A stretch of 64,000 bases of DNA from Stappia sp. 28M-7. GTDB lineage: Bacteria; Pseudomonadota; Alphaproteobacteria; Rhizobiales; Stappiaceae. Positions 9,146-17,217 of this stretch are shown here, one piece after another (the stretch's first letter is position 1; the number at the start of each line of letters is the position of its first letter). The translations under genes were made by a program, and so were the position numbers. The stretch spans positions 868,001-932,000 of the forward strand of contig NZ_JACMIA010000001.1 of the NCBI RefSeq assembly GCF_014252955.1, read 5' to 3'. Below the pieces are notes generated by a model. The model saw nothing but the letters and a program-made list of their open reading frames with translations, searched no databases and was not told the DNA's origin.

Positions 9146-9176
9146 GGAAAAACGTGTCGCCGTCGCGACCGGCTGA

Positions 9177-9896
9177 TCAGCGCAGGGTACGCGCCGACTG
9201 GCCGCTCATCAGGCGCTCCATGTCGGTGACTTTCGGCTGGTCGTCGACCTTGCCAACTTCCGGCAGCGGCGCGCCTGCGGCCGGGGTCGAATAGGCGACC
9301 GGCGGCTCGATCAGGTAGCGGCGCACCGGATTTCCGTTCTCGTCGAGAACGGCTGTCTCCTTGCGGGCGACGCCGACGCGCTGGTTCAGCTCGTTCGGCT
9401 TCATGCGCGCGTCCTCCAGCCGGTTCTCCAGCTGGATTTCCTGCTGGATATTGCGGTTCTGGCTGCCGGTGGCGAGCTCTTTGATGCCGCGCGACTGGTA
9501 GATGTCGCTGCGGCCGCGCTCGTCGATGTCGCGGGTCTCGCGATAGGCCTGCTGGATGCGCTGGAGATCGGTCTCGCCCTGCTCGGGCCAGTTGGCGACC
9601 TCCTTCTTCTCCTCCGGCTGCGGCAGCTCGGTCATCTTGGTCGGCATGGCCAGCGGCGCGCGGGGAGCGTATTCGATCTTCTGCTCGGAACGGGCATCGA
9701 CGGCGCCGAGGCCCTCCATGAGCTTGCGGACCATCGCGACGTCCGGCGCCTCGTCGTTGCTCGAGCCGTCGTTGAACCCGTCGGCGCCGTGCTGGCAACC
9801 GGCGAGCACGAGCGCAGCGGCGCTGGCGAGCAGCAGGGCACGGCCGCGCCGGCCGGCATGACGAAGGGTGGTTGCGGTCCAGGGTCGACGCGACAC
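9177..9896 (-). CDS. Outer-membrane-type lipoprotein (DUF3035-like)
   Basis: This 239-residue protein has a basic N-terminus, a hydrophobic stretch and the lipobox LAGC, so the Cys at about residue 34 should be lipidated after cleavage by LspA. LspA itself is encoded just upstream. The mature part is polar, rich in Glu, Gln and Arg, and has the stretch EYAPRAPLAMP, which resembles the short conserved motif of alphaproteobacterial DUF3035 lipoproteins (sometimes named BamF). The rest, with predicted helices around 100-170, has no recognised domain. Placement between lspA and the M16 pair is an order I recall as common in Rhizobiales. Function is not established. Confidence 0.7.
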   Translation of the reverse strand: MSRRPWTATTLRHAGRRGRALLLASAAALVLAGCQHGADGFNDGSSNDEAPDVAMVRKLMEGLGAVDARSEQKIEYAPRAPLAMPTKMTELPQPEEKKEVANWPEQGETDLQRIQQAYRETRDIDERGRSDIYQSRGIKELATGSQNRNIQQEIQLENRLEDARMKPNELNQRVGVARKETAVLDENGNPVRRYLIEPPVAYSTPAAGAPLPEVGKVDDQPKVTDMERLMSGQSARTLR

Positions 9897-10083
9897 GTCA
9901 GCTATCCTTCAAGGCTCTTGCGCGGAAAACCCGCGGCCCGGGGGCGAAAACGCCTCTCCGGCAGTTCGGACCCGGACTGTCCGGGTGGGACTGGCCGGGT
10001 CGGGCGGTCTTGCCGGTGCGGTCGTCCTTGGGACAACCTGCGTCGGCTTGGGTCCGGGCACGCCGGCGCATCAGATGCTGCGG

Positions 10084-10599
10084 CTACTCAGACGAGGTTT
10101 TTGCGGCATCATTAGGGCCGCCAGCGAAACTGTCATACAGCAGAGCCGCCACCCCGGCAACGATCCAGACATCGGCGAGGTTGAAGACGTACCAGGAGAA
10201 GTCGCCGACATGGAAATGGAAGAAGTCGGCAACCGCGCCATAGGCGATCCGGTCGATGCCGTTTCCGAGCGCTCCGGCGATGACCAGCGCAAAGCCCGCG
10301 GCCTGCAGCCGGCGCGTCGCCTGGGCGCCCCAGATCCAGAACAGGACGGTGATCACCACGGTCAATCCGACCAGCAGCCAGCGGCCGAAGCCTTCCTCCT
10401 GCTGCAGCAGGCCGTAGGAAATGCCGTAGTTCCACACCATAACCAGATCGAAGAACGGGGTGAGGGCGACACGGCCGCGCGCGGCAATGTCGAAGCCGAA
10501 GAGCATCCACAGCTTGAAACCCTGGTCGATCGCCATGCCGAGCGCGGCAACGGTCAGGATCAGGGCGCTGGAGGGCCCCCACAGGCGGCGTTTGATCAT
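10084..10599 (-). CDS. lspA: Lipoprotein signal peptidase (signal peptidase II)
   Basis: LspA cleaves the signal peptide of diacylglyceryl-modified prolipoproteins in the inner membrane. The 171-residue length and four membrane helices fit. The two catalytic Asp are visible in GNGIDRIAYGAVADFFHF and in VFNLADVWI, and the conserved N of WNYGISYGLL precedes them. It lies 16 bp downstream of a DMT-type permease and upstream of a lipoprotein gene that would be one of its substrates. The 187-bp gap that follows (9897-10083) contains nothing I recognise. Confidence 0.93.
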   Translation of the reverse strand: MIKRRLWGPSSALILTVAALGMAIDQGFKLWMLFGFDIAARGRVALTPFFDLVMVWNYGISYGLLQQEEGFGRWLLVGLTVVITVLFWIWGAQATRRLQAAGFALVIAGALGNGIDRIAYGAVADFFHFHVGDFSWYVFNLADVWIVAGVAALLYDSFAGGPNDAAKTSSE

Positions 10600-10615
10600 C
10601 TGGTTCTCGTCTCGC

Positions 10616-11569
10616 TCAGTCGGGCGGGCCGGTGCGGTTGATGAGGGCGGCCAGTTCCTCCTGGCTGCGGCGGTTCTCGCGATGGGCGATATAGATGCCG
10701 CTGCCGACGATCAGGGCAATGCCGATCCAGGTCGGTCCATCGGGAAAATCCCCGAAGACCAGATAGCCGAACACGGTCGCGCTGACGATCTCAAGATAAT
10801 TGAACGGTGCCAGCACGGAGGCGGGAGCGGCCGCGAAGGCCTTCACGATCAGCCCGTGCGCGAAGAAGGACAGCGCGCCGACGAGGGCCAGAAGCCCCCA
10901 GCCGGGCAGGTCGGGCATCACCGCCGCGGCCGGCTCGTAACCGGCGATATTGGCGGAAACGAACAGCACGCCGAGCAGCATCACGCCGCCAAGGCCCGCA
11001 GTGAACTGCACGCACAGCATGCCGCCTTCGCCCGACAGCTTGCGGGTGATCAGCAGGTAGAGCGCGAAGAGAAGGGCGGCACACAGGGGCAGCAACGCGG
11101 TCAGACCGAAGGTTGCAAAGCCCGGGCGCATGATGATGGCGACACCGGCAAGGCCGACCAGCACGGCGGCCCAGCGGCGCGGGCCGACCTGTTCCTTGAG
11201 CACCAGCGCCGACAGGACGGTGAGGATCATCGGCTCGACGAAGAAGATGGCGATGGCGTCGGTCACCGGCATTGTCGCCACGGCGGTGAAGAAGCAGACC
11301 GTGGCCCCCGACAGGAAGAAGCCGCGCAAAAGGTGCGGCCACAGGCGGGGCGCGCGCAGCACCGACAGGCCGGGGCCGATGGCCGCGGTCAGCAGCGCGA
11401 ACACCATCTGGAAGCCGAAGCGGGCCAGCGCGATCTGCAGCGGCGGCTGGGTCGTCGTCAGGTATTTGGCCGTGACGTCCATCATCGGCACGAGCAGCAT
11501 GGCAACGCTCATCAGGGCGATGCCGCGCATGACCTCGGCGGCAGGCACGCTGCCCGCGCTGTCGCTCAT
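10616..11569 (-). CDS. DMT-superfamily (EamA) inner-membrane transporter
   Basis: This 317-residue protein has about ten hydrophobic helices arranged as two EamA repeats (roughly 15-145 and 160-290). It contains the usual features of the family such as VEPMILTVLSALVLKEQVG in the first repeat and ASVLAPFNYLEIV in the second. Members export metabolites such as amino acids, purines or sugars, and the substrate cannot be deduced here. Its ATG overlaps the stop of ribF by 4 bp and its stop lies 16 bp before lspA. The three genes are therefore likely co-transcribed. Confidence 0.85.
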   Translation of the reverse strand: MSDSAGSVPAAEVMRGIALMSVAMLLVPMMDVTAKYLTTTQPPLQIALARFGFQMVFALLTAAIGPGLSVLRAPRLWPHLLRGFFLSGATVCFFTAVATMPVTDAIAIFFVEPMILTVLSALVLKEQVGPRRWAAVLVGLAGVAIIMRPGFATFGLTALLPLCAALLFALYLLITRKLSGEGGMLCVQFTAGLGGVMLLGVLFVSANIAGYEPAAAVMPDLPGWGLLALVGALSFFAHGLIVKAFAAAPASVLAPFNYLEIVSATVFGYLVFGDFPDGPTWIGIALIVGSGIYIAHRENRRSQEELAALINRTGPPD

Positions 11570-12567
11570 CTGGGCGGGCCGTTCACGGCAAGGTCGATGG
11601 CGCCGAGCGGGGCAAGGCTCGCCAGCACGGCGCGCGCCTCGGCGCTGTCCTGGTCCATCTGTGCGATCAGCGCCTCGATGCTGTCGAACCGCTCTTCCGC
11701 GCGCAGCCGGGCGGCCAGCATGACCTGGAGCTTTTGCCCGTAAAGATCGCCGGAAAAGTCGAAGAGGAAGACCTCAAGCAGCGGCGCGCCATTGTCGAAG
11801 GTCGGCCGCCGGCCGAAGCTGGCGACGCCGTCGATCCATTCTCCGCCATTGGCGCGGGCCCGCACCGCATAGATGCCGTGGGCCAGCTCGGTCTCGGCCG
11901 GCAGCGCCAGGTTGGCGGTCGGGTAGCCGAGGCCGCGGCCGCGCTTCTCGCCGTGGCGCACCTCCGCCTCAACCGACCAGCGATAGCCGAGCAGCGCATT
12001 GGCCAGCACAATGTCGCCGGCGGAAAGAGCTGCGCGCACCCGGCTGGAGGAGACGGCCTCGCCCGCTTCGTCCGTTGCCGCCGTGACGATGGTGACGCCG
12101 AAACCGTCGGAGCGGCCGGCAGCACGCAGGAAGTCCGGCGTGCCGCGCCGGCCCCGGCCGAAATGGAAGTCGTATCCGGTCACCGCGTGGCGGATATGCA
12201 GCTTGTCCCGCAGGATCTCGTGGACGAAGGCTTCCGCCTCCAGTCCGGCAAAGGCGCGGGTGAAGGGCAGGCTCACCATGCCGTCGAGCCCGGTCGCTGC
12301 CATCACGCGCGCCTTCATCGGCTCCGGCGTCAGGCGAAAGACCGGCTTGTCGGGATTGAACACGGTGCGCGGATGCGGCTCGAAGGTCAGCGCGAAGGCC
12401 GGCACCGACTGGGCGCGGGCGATCTCCAGCGCCTCGCCGAGCACGGCCTGGTGACCGCGATGCACGCCGTCGAAATTGCCGATCGCCACCACGCCGTCGG
12501 CAAGGGCGGCCGGAAAGTCCGCCAGATCGCTGACGACGGGAAAGGCTTCGGAAACGAGATCTGTCAT
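11566..12567 (-). CDS. ribF: Bifunctional riboflavin kinase / FAD synthetase
   Basis: RibF phosphorylates riboflavin to FMN and adenylylates it to FAD. The N-terminal nucleotidyl-transferase domain shows GNFDGVHRGH (near residue 25) and ALTFEPHPRTVF. The C-terminal kinase domain shows GRGLGYPTANL and the EVFLFDFSGDLYG stretch (near 255). The length of about 333 residues is normal. The ATG at 12567 gives a typical N-terminus; a GTG at 12591, in frame, is possible, and neither has a clear Shine-Dalgarno sequence. It heads a tight operon with the DMT permease and lspA, 146 bp downstream of the maoC-like gene. Confidence 0.93.
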   Translation of the reverse strand: MTDLVSEAFPVVSDLADFPAALADGVVAIGNFDGVHRGHQAVLGEALEIARAQSVPAFALTFEPHPRTVFNPDKPVFRLTPEPMKARVMAATGLDGMVSLPFTRAFAGLEAEAFVHEILRDKLHIRHAVTGYDFHFGRGRRGTPDFLRAAGRSDGFGVTIVTAATDEAGEAVSSSRVRAALSAGDIVLANALLGYRWSVEAEVRHGEKRGRGLGYPTANLALPAETELAHGIYAVRARANGGEWIDGVASFGRRPTFDNGAPLLEVFLFDFSGDLYGQKLQVMLAARLRAEERFDSIEALIAQMDQDSAEARAVLASLAPLGAIDLAVNGPPR

Positions 12568-12737
12568 CGGCGTCGAGGGCTTGCCGGACACGCTGGATGG
12601 CGCGCGGCCTGAGGCTGAACGGGCGCGCCGCCCTCAAGGCGGCACGAAACTGCCGGCGGACCCTGCCCATTCGCCCGAAAAAGGTCAAGCGCCGCGAGCG
12701 TTCCGCAAGGTCCCGGCACGGTGGTCGGCGCGCCGGT

Positions 12738-13193
12738 TCAGCCGCGCGGGTCGCCCGCCTCCTGCTCGGCCCGGCTCGGCACCTTGACCACCGCCTCGCC
12801 CTCCAGGACCACCGTGTCGCCGACGGCGCAGCGGCAGTCGAGCCGGGCCCGGTTGCCCTTCTCCATCAGCTCGCTGACGGTGACCGTCACGGTCACCTCG
12901 TCGCCGATTCGCACCGGAGCGCGGAAATTCAGCGTCTGAGACAGGTAGATCGCCCCCGGCCCGGGCAGCCGTGTTCCCAGCACCGCGGAGATCAGGCTGG
13001 CGGTGTACAAGCCATGGGCGATGCGGGTGCGGAACGGCGTGCGCGCGGCGAAGTGCTCCGACAGGTGGATCGGATTTCGGTCGCCGGAAACCTCCGCGAA
13101 GCCAATGACATCGGAAGAACTGACAGTCTTCGTCAGGGTCTCGCTGAGTCCCGGTGCGAGATCTTCGTAATAGAGCGTCTGCAACGCCAGCAT
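12738..13193 (-). CDS. MaoC-like (R)-specific enoyl-CoA hydratase
   Basis: This 151-residue hot-dog-fold protein carries the hydratase catalytic signature: the Asp and His of GDRNPIHL (about residue 42), and the RIAHGLYTASLIS helix. Members hydrate trans-2-enoyl-CoA to (R)-3-hydroxyacyl-CoA, linking beta-oxidation to polyhydroxyalkanoate synthesis, or act in other acyl-CoA pathways. A short acyl-CoA specificity is usual for this size. It is oriented with the downstream ribF cluster but is separated by 170 bp, so it may have its own transcript. The divergent neighbour is cheY. Confidence 0.85.
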   Translation of the reverse strand: MLALQTLYYEDLAPGLSETLTKTVSSSDVIGFAEVSGDRNPIHLSEHFAARTPFRTRIAHGLYTASLISAVLGTRLPGPGAIYLSQTLNFRAPVRIGDEVTVTVTVSELMEKGNRARLDCRCAVGDTVVLEGEAVVKVPSRAEQEAGDPRG

Positions 13194-13351
13194 CGGTCCC
13201 CTCCGTCCTTGCTCCCTCGGCAGGAGGGGACGCTAGACGCTCGCGGCGGGCTCGGCAATTAAGCTTTCGTGTCAGATATGGCAGGCCGCATTAACGGAGT
13301 TTTCAGGGGAGCCGGGTAGTGTGGCAAGGCGTGGGGAGGCGGGGACACAGC

Positions 13352-13376
13352 CAAGTGTCTTCCTCCTGGACACTTG
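13352..13376. promoter_or_regulatory. 8-bp inverted repeat ahead of cheY
   Basis: CAAGTGTC (13352-13359) and GACACTTG (13369-13376) form a perfect dyad with a 9-nt pyrimidine-rich spacer, about 60 bp upstream of the cheY start. It may be an operator or an mRNA hairpin. A binding protein is not known. Confidence 0.5.
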
Positions 13377-13391
13377 AAGAAGCATCAGACG

Positions 13392-13405
13392 CCCGCTCAA
13401 GCGGG
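13392..13405 (+). promoter_or_regulatory. Short hairpin in the cheY leader
   Basis: CCCGCT, a 2-nt loop and AGCGGG pair perfectly, 30 bp before the ATG. In the mRNA it would stand just upstream of the ribosome binding site and may stabilise the leader. Confidence 0.4.
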
Positions 13406-13434
13406 TCGGGCAGATTGACAGTATGGAGTAGACA

Positions 13435-13818
13435 ATGGCCCTGGATGTTCAGATGCCGGTCCTCGTGGTGGACGACTACAAGACCATGATCCGCATCATC
13501 CGCAACCTGCTCAAGCAGCTCGGCTTCGAAGATATCGATGACGCCGCCGACGGCACCGAAGCGCTGGAGAAGATGAAGCAGCGTCGTTACGGACTGGTGA
13601 TCTCCGACTGGAACATGGAGCCGATGACCGGCTACGAGCTGCTGAAGCAGGTCCGCGCCGATGCCGGCCTCTGCAAGACGCCGTTCATCATGGTCACGGC
13701 CGAATCCAAGACCGAGAACGTCATCGCGGCCAAGAAGGCCGGCGTGAACAACTACATCGTCAAGCCGTTCAACGCACAGACGCTGAAGGGCAAGATCGAG
13801 GCGGTCTTCTCCGACTGA
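13435..13818 (+). CDS. cheY: Chemotaxis response regulator CheY
   Basis: This is a stand-alone receiver domain of 127 residues. It holds the acidic pair in VVDDY (about 12-13), the phospho-acceptor Asp in VISDWNMEPM (about 58), Thr in MVTAES (about 88) and Lys in IVKPFN (about 110). It is phosphorylated by CheA and then binds the flagellar switch protein FliM. The WNMEPMTGYELL stretch is typical of CheY rather than of DivK or CpdR. The gene forms an operon with cheZ, 138 bp downstream. No cheA, cheW or cheB is in the window, so the main chemotaxis cluster is elsewhere. Confidence 0.92.
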   Translation: MALDVQMPVLVVDDYKTMIRIIRNLLKQLGFEDIDDAADGTEALEKMKQRRYGLVISDWNMEPMTGYELLKQVRADAGLCKTPFIMVTAESKTENVIAAKKAGVNNYIVKPFNAQTLKGKIEAVFSD

Positions 13819-13956
13819 TCCGGACGGTTCCGGAAAGCAAGACTCTGCAGGGAGACGGCGGCACAGCCGCCTGAGGGCAGGAGAGCTGCGTCCATGTGCC
13901 GGGCGCGGATGGATGATGCGCGGCCGGACAAGGCCGCGCCAAAAGGAAAAGAATCC

Positions 13957-14631
13957 ATGGGCGCTATGGAAAAGAAGGATCTCGCGCAGCTCATCGCGTT
14001 CCTGGAGCAGAACCGAGACCGTCAGGGCGATGTGACGCTGAACGATGTGATCGACCTTGCCGAGGTCATGACCGGCTCGATGCGCGAGTTTCTCCACTCC
14101 GTGCAGCCGACGATCACGGCGGAGCTGACGTCGATCGCGGACGAGATCTCCCGGCTGAAAGTCGAGATCGTCAACCTGCGCCCGAACGACATGAAGAACA
14201 ACCAGATCCCGGAAGCAGGCCGGGAGTTGGATGCCATCGTCGAATCGACCGAGTCCGCCACCCACACGATCATGGAGGCGGCCGAGACCATCATGGCCGC
14301 CGGCGACATGGAACCCGACGCCTACCAGGCGCTGGTCAACGACAAGATGATCGAGATTTTCGAGGCCTGCGCCTTCCAGGACATCACCGGTCAGCGCATC
14401 TCCAAGGTCGTCAACGCGTTGAATGCCATCGACAGCCGCGTGTCGGCCTTCGTCGAGCGCTTGCGCATTGCCGAGAGCGATGACGCGCCGCAGGAAGAGA
14501 CCGAGGAAGAGCGCCGCCGCCGCGACCTGATCCTGCACGGCCCCCAGCATGCGGGCGAGGGCGTGTCGCAGGCCGATGTCGACAGCATGCTGTCGGATGC
14601 GCAGGACGAGATCGACCGCCTGTTCGGCTGA
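13957..14631 (+). CDS. cheZ: Chemotaxis protein phosphatase CheZ
   Basis: CheZ dephosphorylates CheY-P. This 224-residue protein is mainly helical. The catalytic segment FQDITGQRISKVVN (about residue 138) carries the Asp and Gln equivalent to those of Escherichia coli CheZ. The C-terminus ends with a short helix (DVDSMLSDAQDEIDRLFG) in the position of the CheY-binding peptide. The ATG at 13957 is preferred over 13894 because AAAAGGAAAAG sits just upstream. CheZ is not present in all alphaproteobacteria; many rhizobia use a phosphate-sink CheY instead. It follows cheY as the only other gene of the unit. Confidence 0.88.
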   Translation: MGAMEKKDLAQLIAFLEQNRDRQGDVTLNDVIDLAEVMTGSMREFLHSVQPTITAELTSIADEISRLKVEIVNLRPNDMKNNQIPEAGRELDAIVESTESATHTIMEAAETIMAAGDMEPDAYQALVNDKMIEIFEACAFQDITGQRISKVVNALNAIDSRVSAFVERLRIAESDDAPQEETEEERRRRDLILHGPQHAGEGVSQADVDSMLSDAQDEIDRLFG

Positions 14632-14750
14632 GGTCGGACAGGGCGAGAAGAGACACGGCAAAACGGGAGGGGAATACCCGTTCCGCGCGTCCACCAAGAG
14701 ACGCGAGCCAGCCTGGCCGGCGCCCCCCGCGAGTGGCCAGAAACTGAAAG

Positions 14751-14781
14751 AAAGGCCGGATCGGTTGATCCGGCCTTTTTT
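14751..14781 (+). terminator. Rho-independent terminator after cheZ
   Basis: AAAGGCCGGATC, a GGTT loop and GATCCGGCC are followed by a run of T (14774-14781). It ends the cheY-cheZ transcript. On the other strand an AAAGAAAG flank gives a weak T tract for the converging PG-binding gene. Confidence 0.9.
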
Positions 14782-14840
14782 CATGTCCGCCTTTTCACGC
14801 AACTCGGCTTTTCATGCCGGACGGCTTTCCGTGCCGCCGG

Positions 14841-15965
14841 TTACTGCTGCGGCTGCGTGCCGGTCTCGGCTGTTACGACCACGGCTGCCGGCGACGTGGC
14901 GGTGGGAGCTGCGGGCGCTGCCGGAGCCGCGTTCATGTAGAAGCGCTGGCCATTGATCTCGACGAACTGGTTGCCGCTTGCGTCCGTCTGGATGATCGGC
15001 TGGGCCTGCGAGGGAGCAGACGGGGCTGCCTGCTGGGCGGGCGCCGTCGCCGGCATCGCTGCCTGCTGGGTGGGCACTGCCGCAGGCTCCGGCTGTTGCA
15101 TCTGGGCCGGGGCTGTTGCCGGGACCGCGCCCTGGCTGCCGGGAGCAGCGAGGGGCGGGAAACCGCCAGCCGGCTGGGTGCCGGCTCCCGAGACCGCACC
15201 GTTCACCAGCGGGAACGTTGCCGAACCGGTCGCGGCCGTGCCGGTCTGCTGTGCCGGCGCGGGGAAGGCCGCCTGCTGGCCCTGCTGCGGAAAACCGCCT
15301 TGCTGCGGGGCCGGGAAGGCAGCCTGCTGGCCCTGCTGCGGGAAACCGCCCTGTTGCGGAGCCGGGAAGGCCGCCTGCTGTTGCTGTCCCCCCTGCGGGA
15401 CGGGCTGCTGCATGGGTGGAAAGCCCTGCTGCGCGGGGTAGCCGCCGACCGGCATGCCGTAGGCTGGCTGCTGCTGCTGATAGGCCGGCTGCTGCTGGTA
15501 GGCCGGCATCGTGCCCGGCTGCATGTAGGGGGCGGGCTGGGCCGGCGCCGTCGCCATGCTGTTGCCGGGATTGACGCGCGCGAACAGCACGCTGGCCTGC
15601 TCGGATGTCAGCTTGCCGTTCGGCACCGCATTGATGCTCATCTGGAACTGGGTCACCGCGGAGCGCGTCTTGCGGCCCGGCGCGCCGTCCACCGGCCCGG
15701 CATCGAAGCCCAGGCTGTTGAGCGAGGCCTGCACGTTCATCCAGTATTCGCGCTCGGCCGCGCTTCGGCGCGGGCGCTGCGGCGCCGTGCGGTAGACGCG
15801 CCGTTCGCGCGGGCGGTTCATCTGGCTGCCGATGATGGCGCCGGCGGCAAATCCGATGATGCCGGCGGCAACGCCTTCTCCGCCCGCATGGGCCGGCTCG
15901 GGCGTTGCGACGGGAATGAGGGCGAGGCTGGCCGCGGCGACGAGGAGACTAGTTTTTCTGAACAT
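14841..15965 (-). CDS. Secreted peptidoglycan-binding protein with Gln/Pro-rich repeats
   Basis: This 374-residue protein begins with a signal peptide (to about residue 27, ending AHA) and a Gly-rich hydrophobic stretch (29-47) that resembles a glycine-zipper. A PG_binding_1-type domain follows (about 70-132, with LNSLGFDAGPVDGAPG and TRSAVTQFQ). From about 135 on it is low-complexity, rich in Gln, Pro, Ala and Gly, with a tandem repeat at 197-236. The end holds a short folded-looking stretch (FVEINGQRFYMN, about 335). The likely place is the periplasm, bound to peptidoglycan. The start codon lies inside the upstream gene (17-bp overlap), so the two are coupled. No enzymatic domain is seen. 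Confidence 0.8.
   Translation of the reverse strand: MFRKTSLLVAAASLALIPVATPEPAHAGGEGVAAGIIGFAAGAIIGSQMNRPRERRVYRTAPQRPRRSAAEREYWMNVQASLNSLGFDAGPVDGAPGRKTRSAVTQFQMSINAVPNGKLTSEQASVLFARVNPGNSMATAPAQPAPYMQPGTMPAYQQQPAYQQQQPAYGMPVGGYPAQQGFPPMQQPVPQGGQQQQAAFPAPQQGGFPQQGQQAAFPAPQQGGFPQQGQQAAFPAPAQQTGTAATGSATFPLVNGAVSGAGTQPAGGFPPLAAPGSQGAVPATAPAQMQQPEPAAVPTQQAAMPATAPAQQAAPSAPSQAQPIIQTDASGNQFVEINGQRFYMNAAPAAPAAPTATSPAAVVVTAETGTQPQQ
15258..15377 (-). repeat. 51-bp tandem repeat inside the PG-binding protein gene
   Basis: Two full copies of a 17-residue unit, AAFPAPQQGGFPQQGQQ, are followed by a partial third (AAFPAP). At the DNA level the period is 51 bp with a few silent differences. Such repeats change in number by slippage. 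Confidence 0.85.
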
Positions 15966-17049
15966 TGCTCTGCAGGGCTCCTTGCTTGAGATTGACGAGC
16001 CATTGGGCGGTCGACATGTCCTGCTCGGCTGCGAACAGGCTGATCATGCGGTCGAGTTCGGAACTGCTGAGAGCCATCGCCCCGATCATCGAAACACAGC
16101 TTTGCGGAAAGACTTCATAGTAAAACGTGCCGAAGCGGCGGCTGCTGGCCTTTTCGGTGCTGCCGATATTGGTGCCGCGAAACTCCCGAACATTGCGCAG
16201 CAGGAAGGAAAAATGGTCGAAGGTCGGAGGCATCTGGCCCGCGACGAACATGATGTAGCGGCACAGGAAATCCTGGTTGGCGCTGCGCTCGTGACCGTTC
16301 TGCCGCCGGCTGGTCAGGGTCATCGACAGTGCGTCGAGAAAGTTGAAGGGCTGGCTGTCGAGCCGCGCTTCGGGGATCTTGTAGGCGTCGTCGAGGTTGA
16401 GTTCGTAATAGGCCTGAAGCCTGGTGAAATGAGACAGCGGGAAGGTCTCGGAGCCGAGCTGCAGCCCGTTCTGGGAAAACCAGTTGAGGTCCTCCATCGA
16501 ATAGCGGCTGCCGAGATTGGCGATCAGCGCCAGTGCCGGGGAGGCGACCTCCTCGGGCCGTGCGGAAAGGTCGAGGCCGCGCTGCAGGTAGAAGGAGATG
16601 ACCTGCGGCGAGACGCCCTGCGCCAGCATCGTTGTCGCCAGACCGCACCAGCGTTCGGTGATGCGCGTGTTGTTATTCCAGCACCGCTCGCGCCCGTTCA
16701 TGTCGACCGGTGCCAGGGCTGAGAGATAGTCGTGCAGGCGCGCCACCTGTTCGACATTGGAGAAGTCGAGCGGGCGCGTGCTCGAGGCGCGGGAGTTGTT
16801 GGCAAAGAGCGCCTTGAGGAAGAGGGCGCCCGTGTCGATATCCGCGGCGGTGACCAGCCCGTTCTGCAGGAAGAACTGCGCGTTGGTCAGGTCGTTGTTG
16901 ATGACATAGGTCTGGAAGGTCTGTAGCGGCGTCGTGCCGTCCTGGGCGGCAGCCGGGCCGGAAAGGCCGAAGCCGCCGGCGGCGACCAGCACCATCCACC
17001 GGGTCGCTGCACGTTTGATGAATGGCAGACAGTCTGCAAGAAACCGCAT
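15949..17049 (-). CDS. Secreted protein of unknown family
   Basis: I do not recognise a named domain in this 366-residue protein. It starts with a basic segment, a hydrophobic core (about 17-32) and a likely signal-peptidase site after GPAAA. The mature part is predicted helical, with ankyrin- or Sel1-like spacing in places (for example NNDLTNAQFFLQNGLVTAADI) but no clear repeat. It has several Cys (CWNNN, RWCGLA, FLCRYI, SCVSM), which could form disulfides in the periplasm. The ATG at 17049 is preferred because GGGGGGC precedes it; a frame to 17139 lacks a signal peptide. It overlaps the PG-binding gene by 17 bp, which suggests a shared cell-envelope role. Confidence 0.72.
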   Translation of the reverse strand: MRFLADCLPFIKRAATRWMVLVAAGGFGLSGPAAAQDGTTPLQTFQTYVINNDLTNAQFFLQNGLVTAADIDTGALFLKALFANNSRASSTRPLDFSNVEQVARLHDYLSALAPVDMNGRERCWNNNTRITERWCGLATTMLAQGVSPQVISFYLQRGLDLSARPEEVASPALALIANLGSRYSMEDLNWFSQNGLQLGSETFPLSHFTRLQAYYELNLDDAYKIPEARLDSQPFNFLDALSMTLTSRRQNGHERSANQDFLCRYIMFVAGQMPPTFDHFSFLLRNVREFRGTNIGSTEKASSRRFGTFYYEVFPQSCVSMIGAMALSSSELDRMISLFAAEQDMSTAQWLVNLKQGALQSNVQKN

Positions 17050-17217
17050 GAAGCCCCCCAGCCTCGCGTCTCGGCAAAATTCTGTAGGGGGCCGGTAAAA
17101 CCCTTCCCCACCGTCAGCATATCCCGCCGGTTGCGGCATGCAAACAGAAGATGTGCCGGAAATGGCGGTTTTTCGCGATCCGGAAAGGGCGCAGCAGAGG
17201 AAGGGCGCGGGTAGGGG

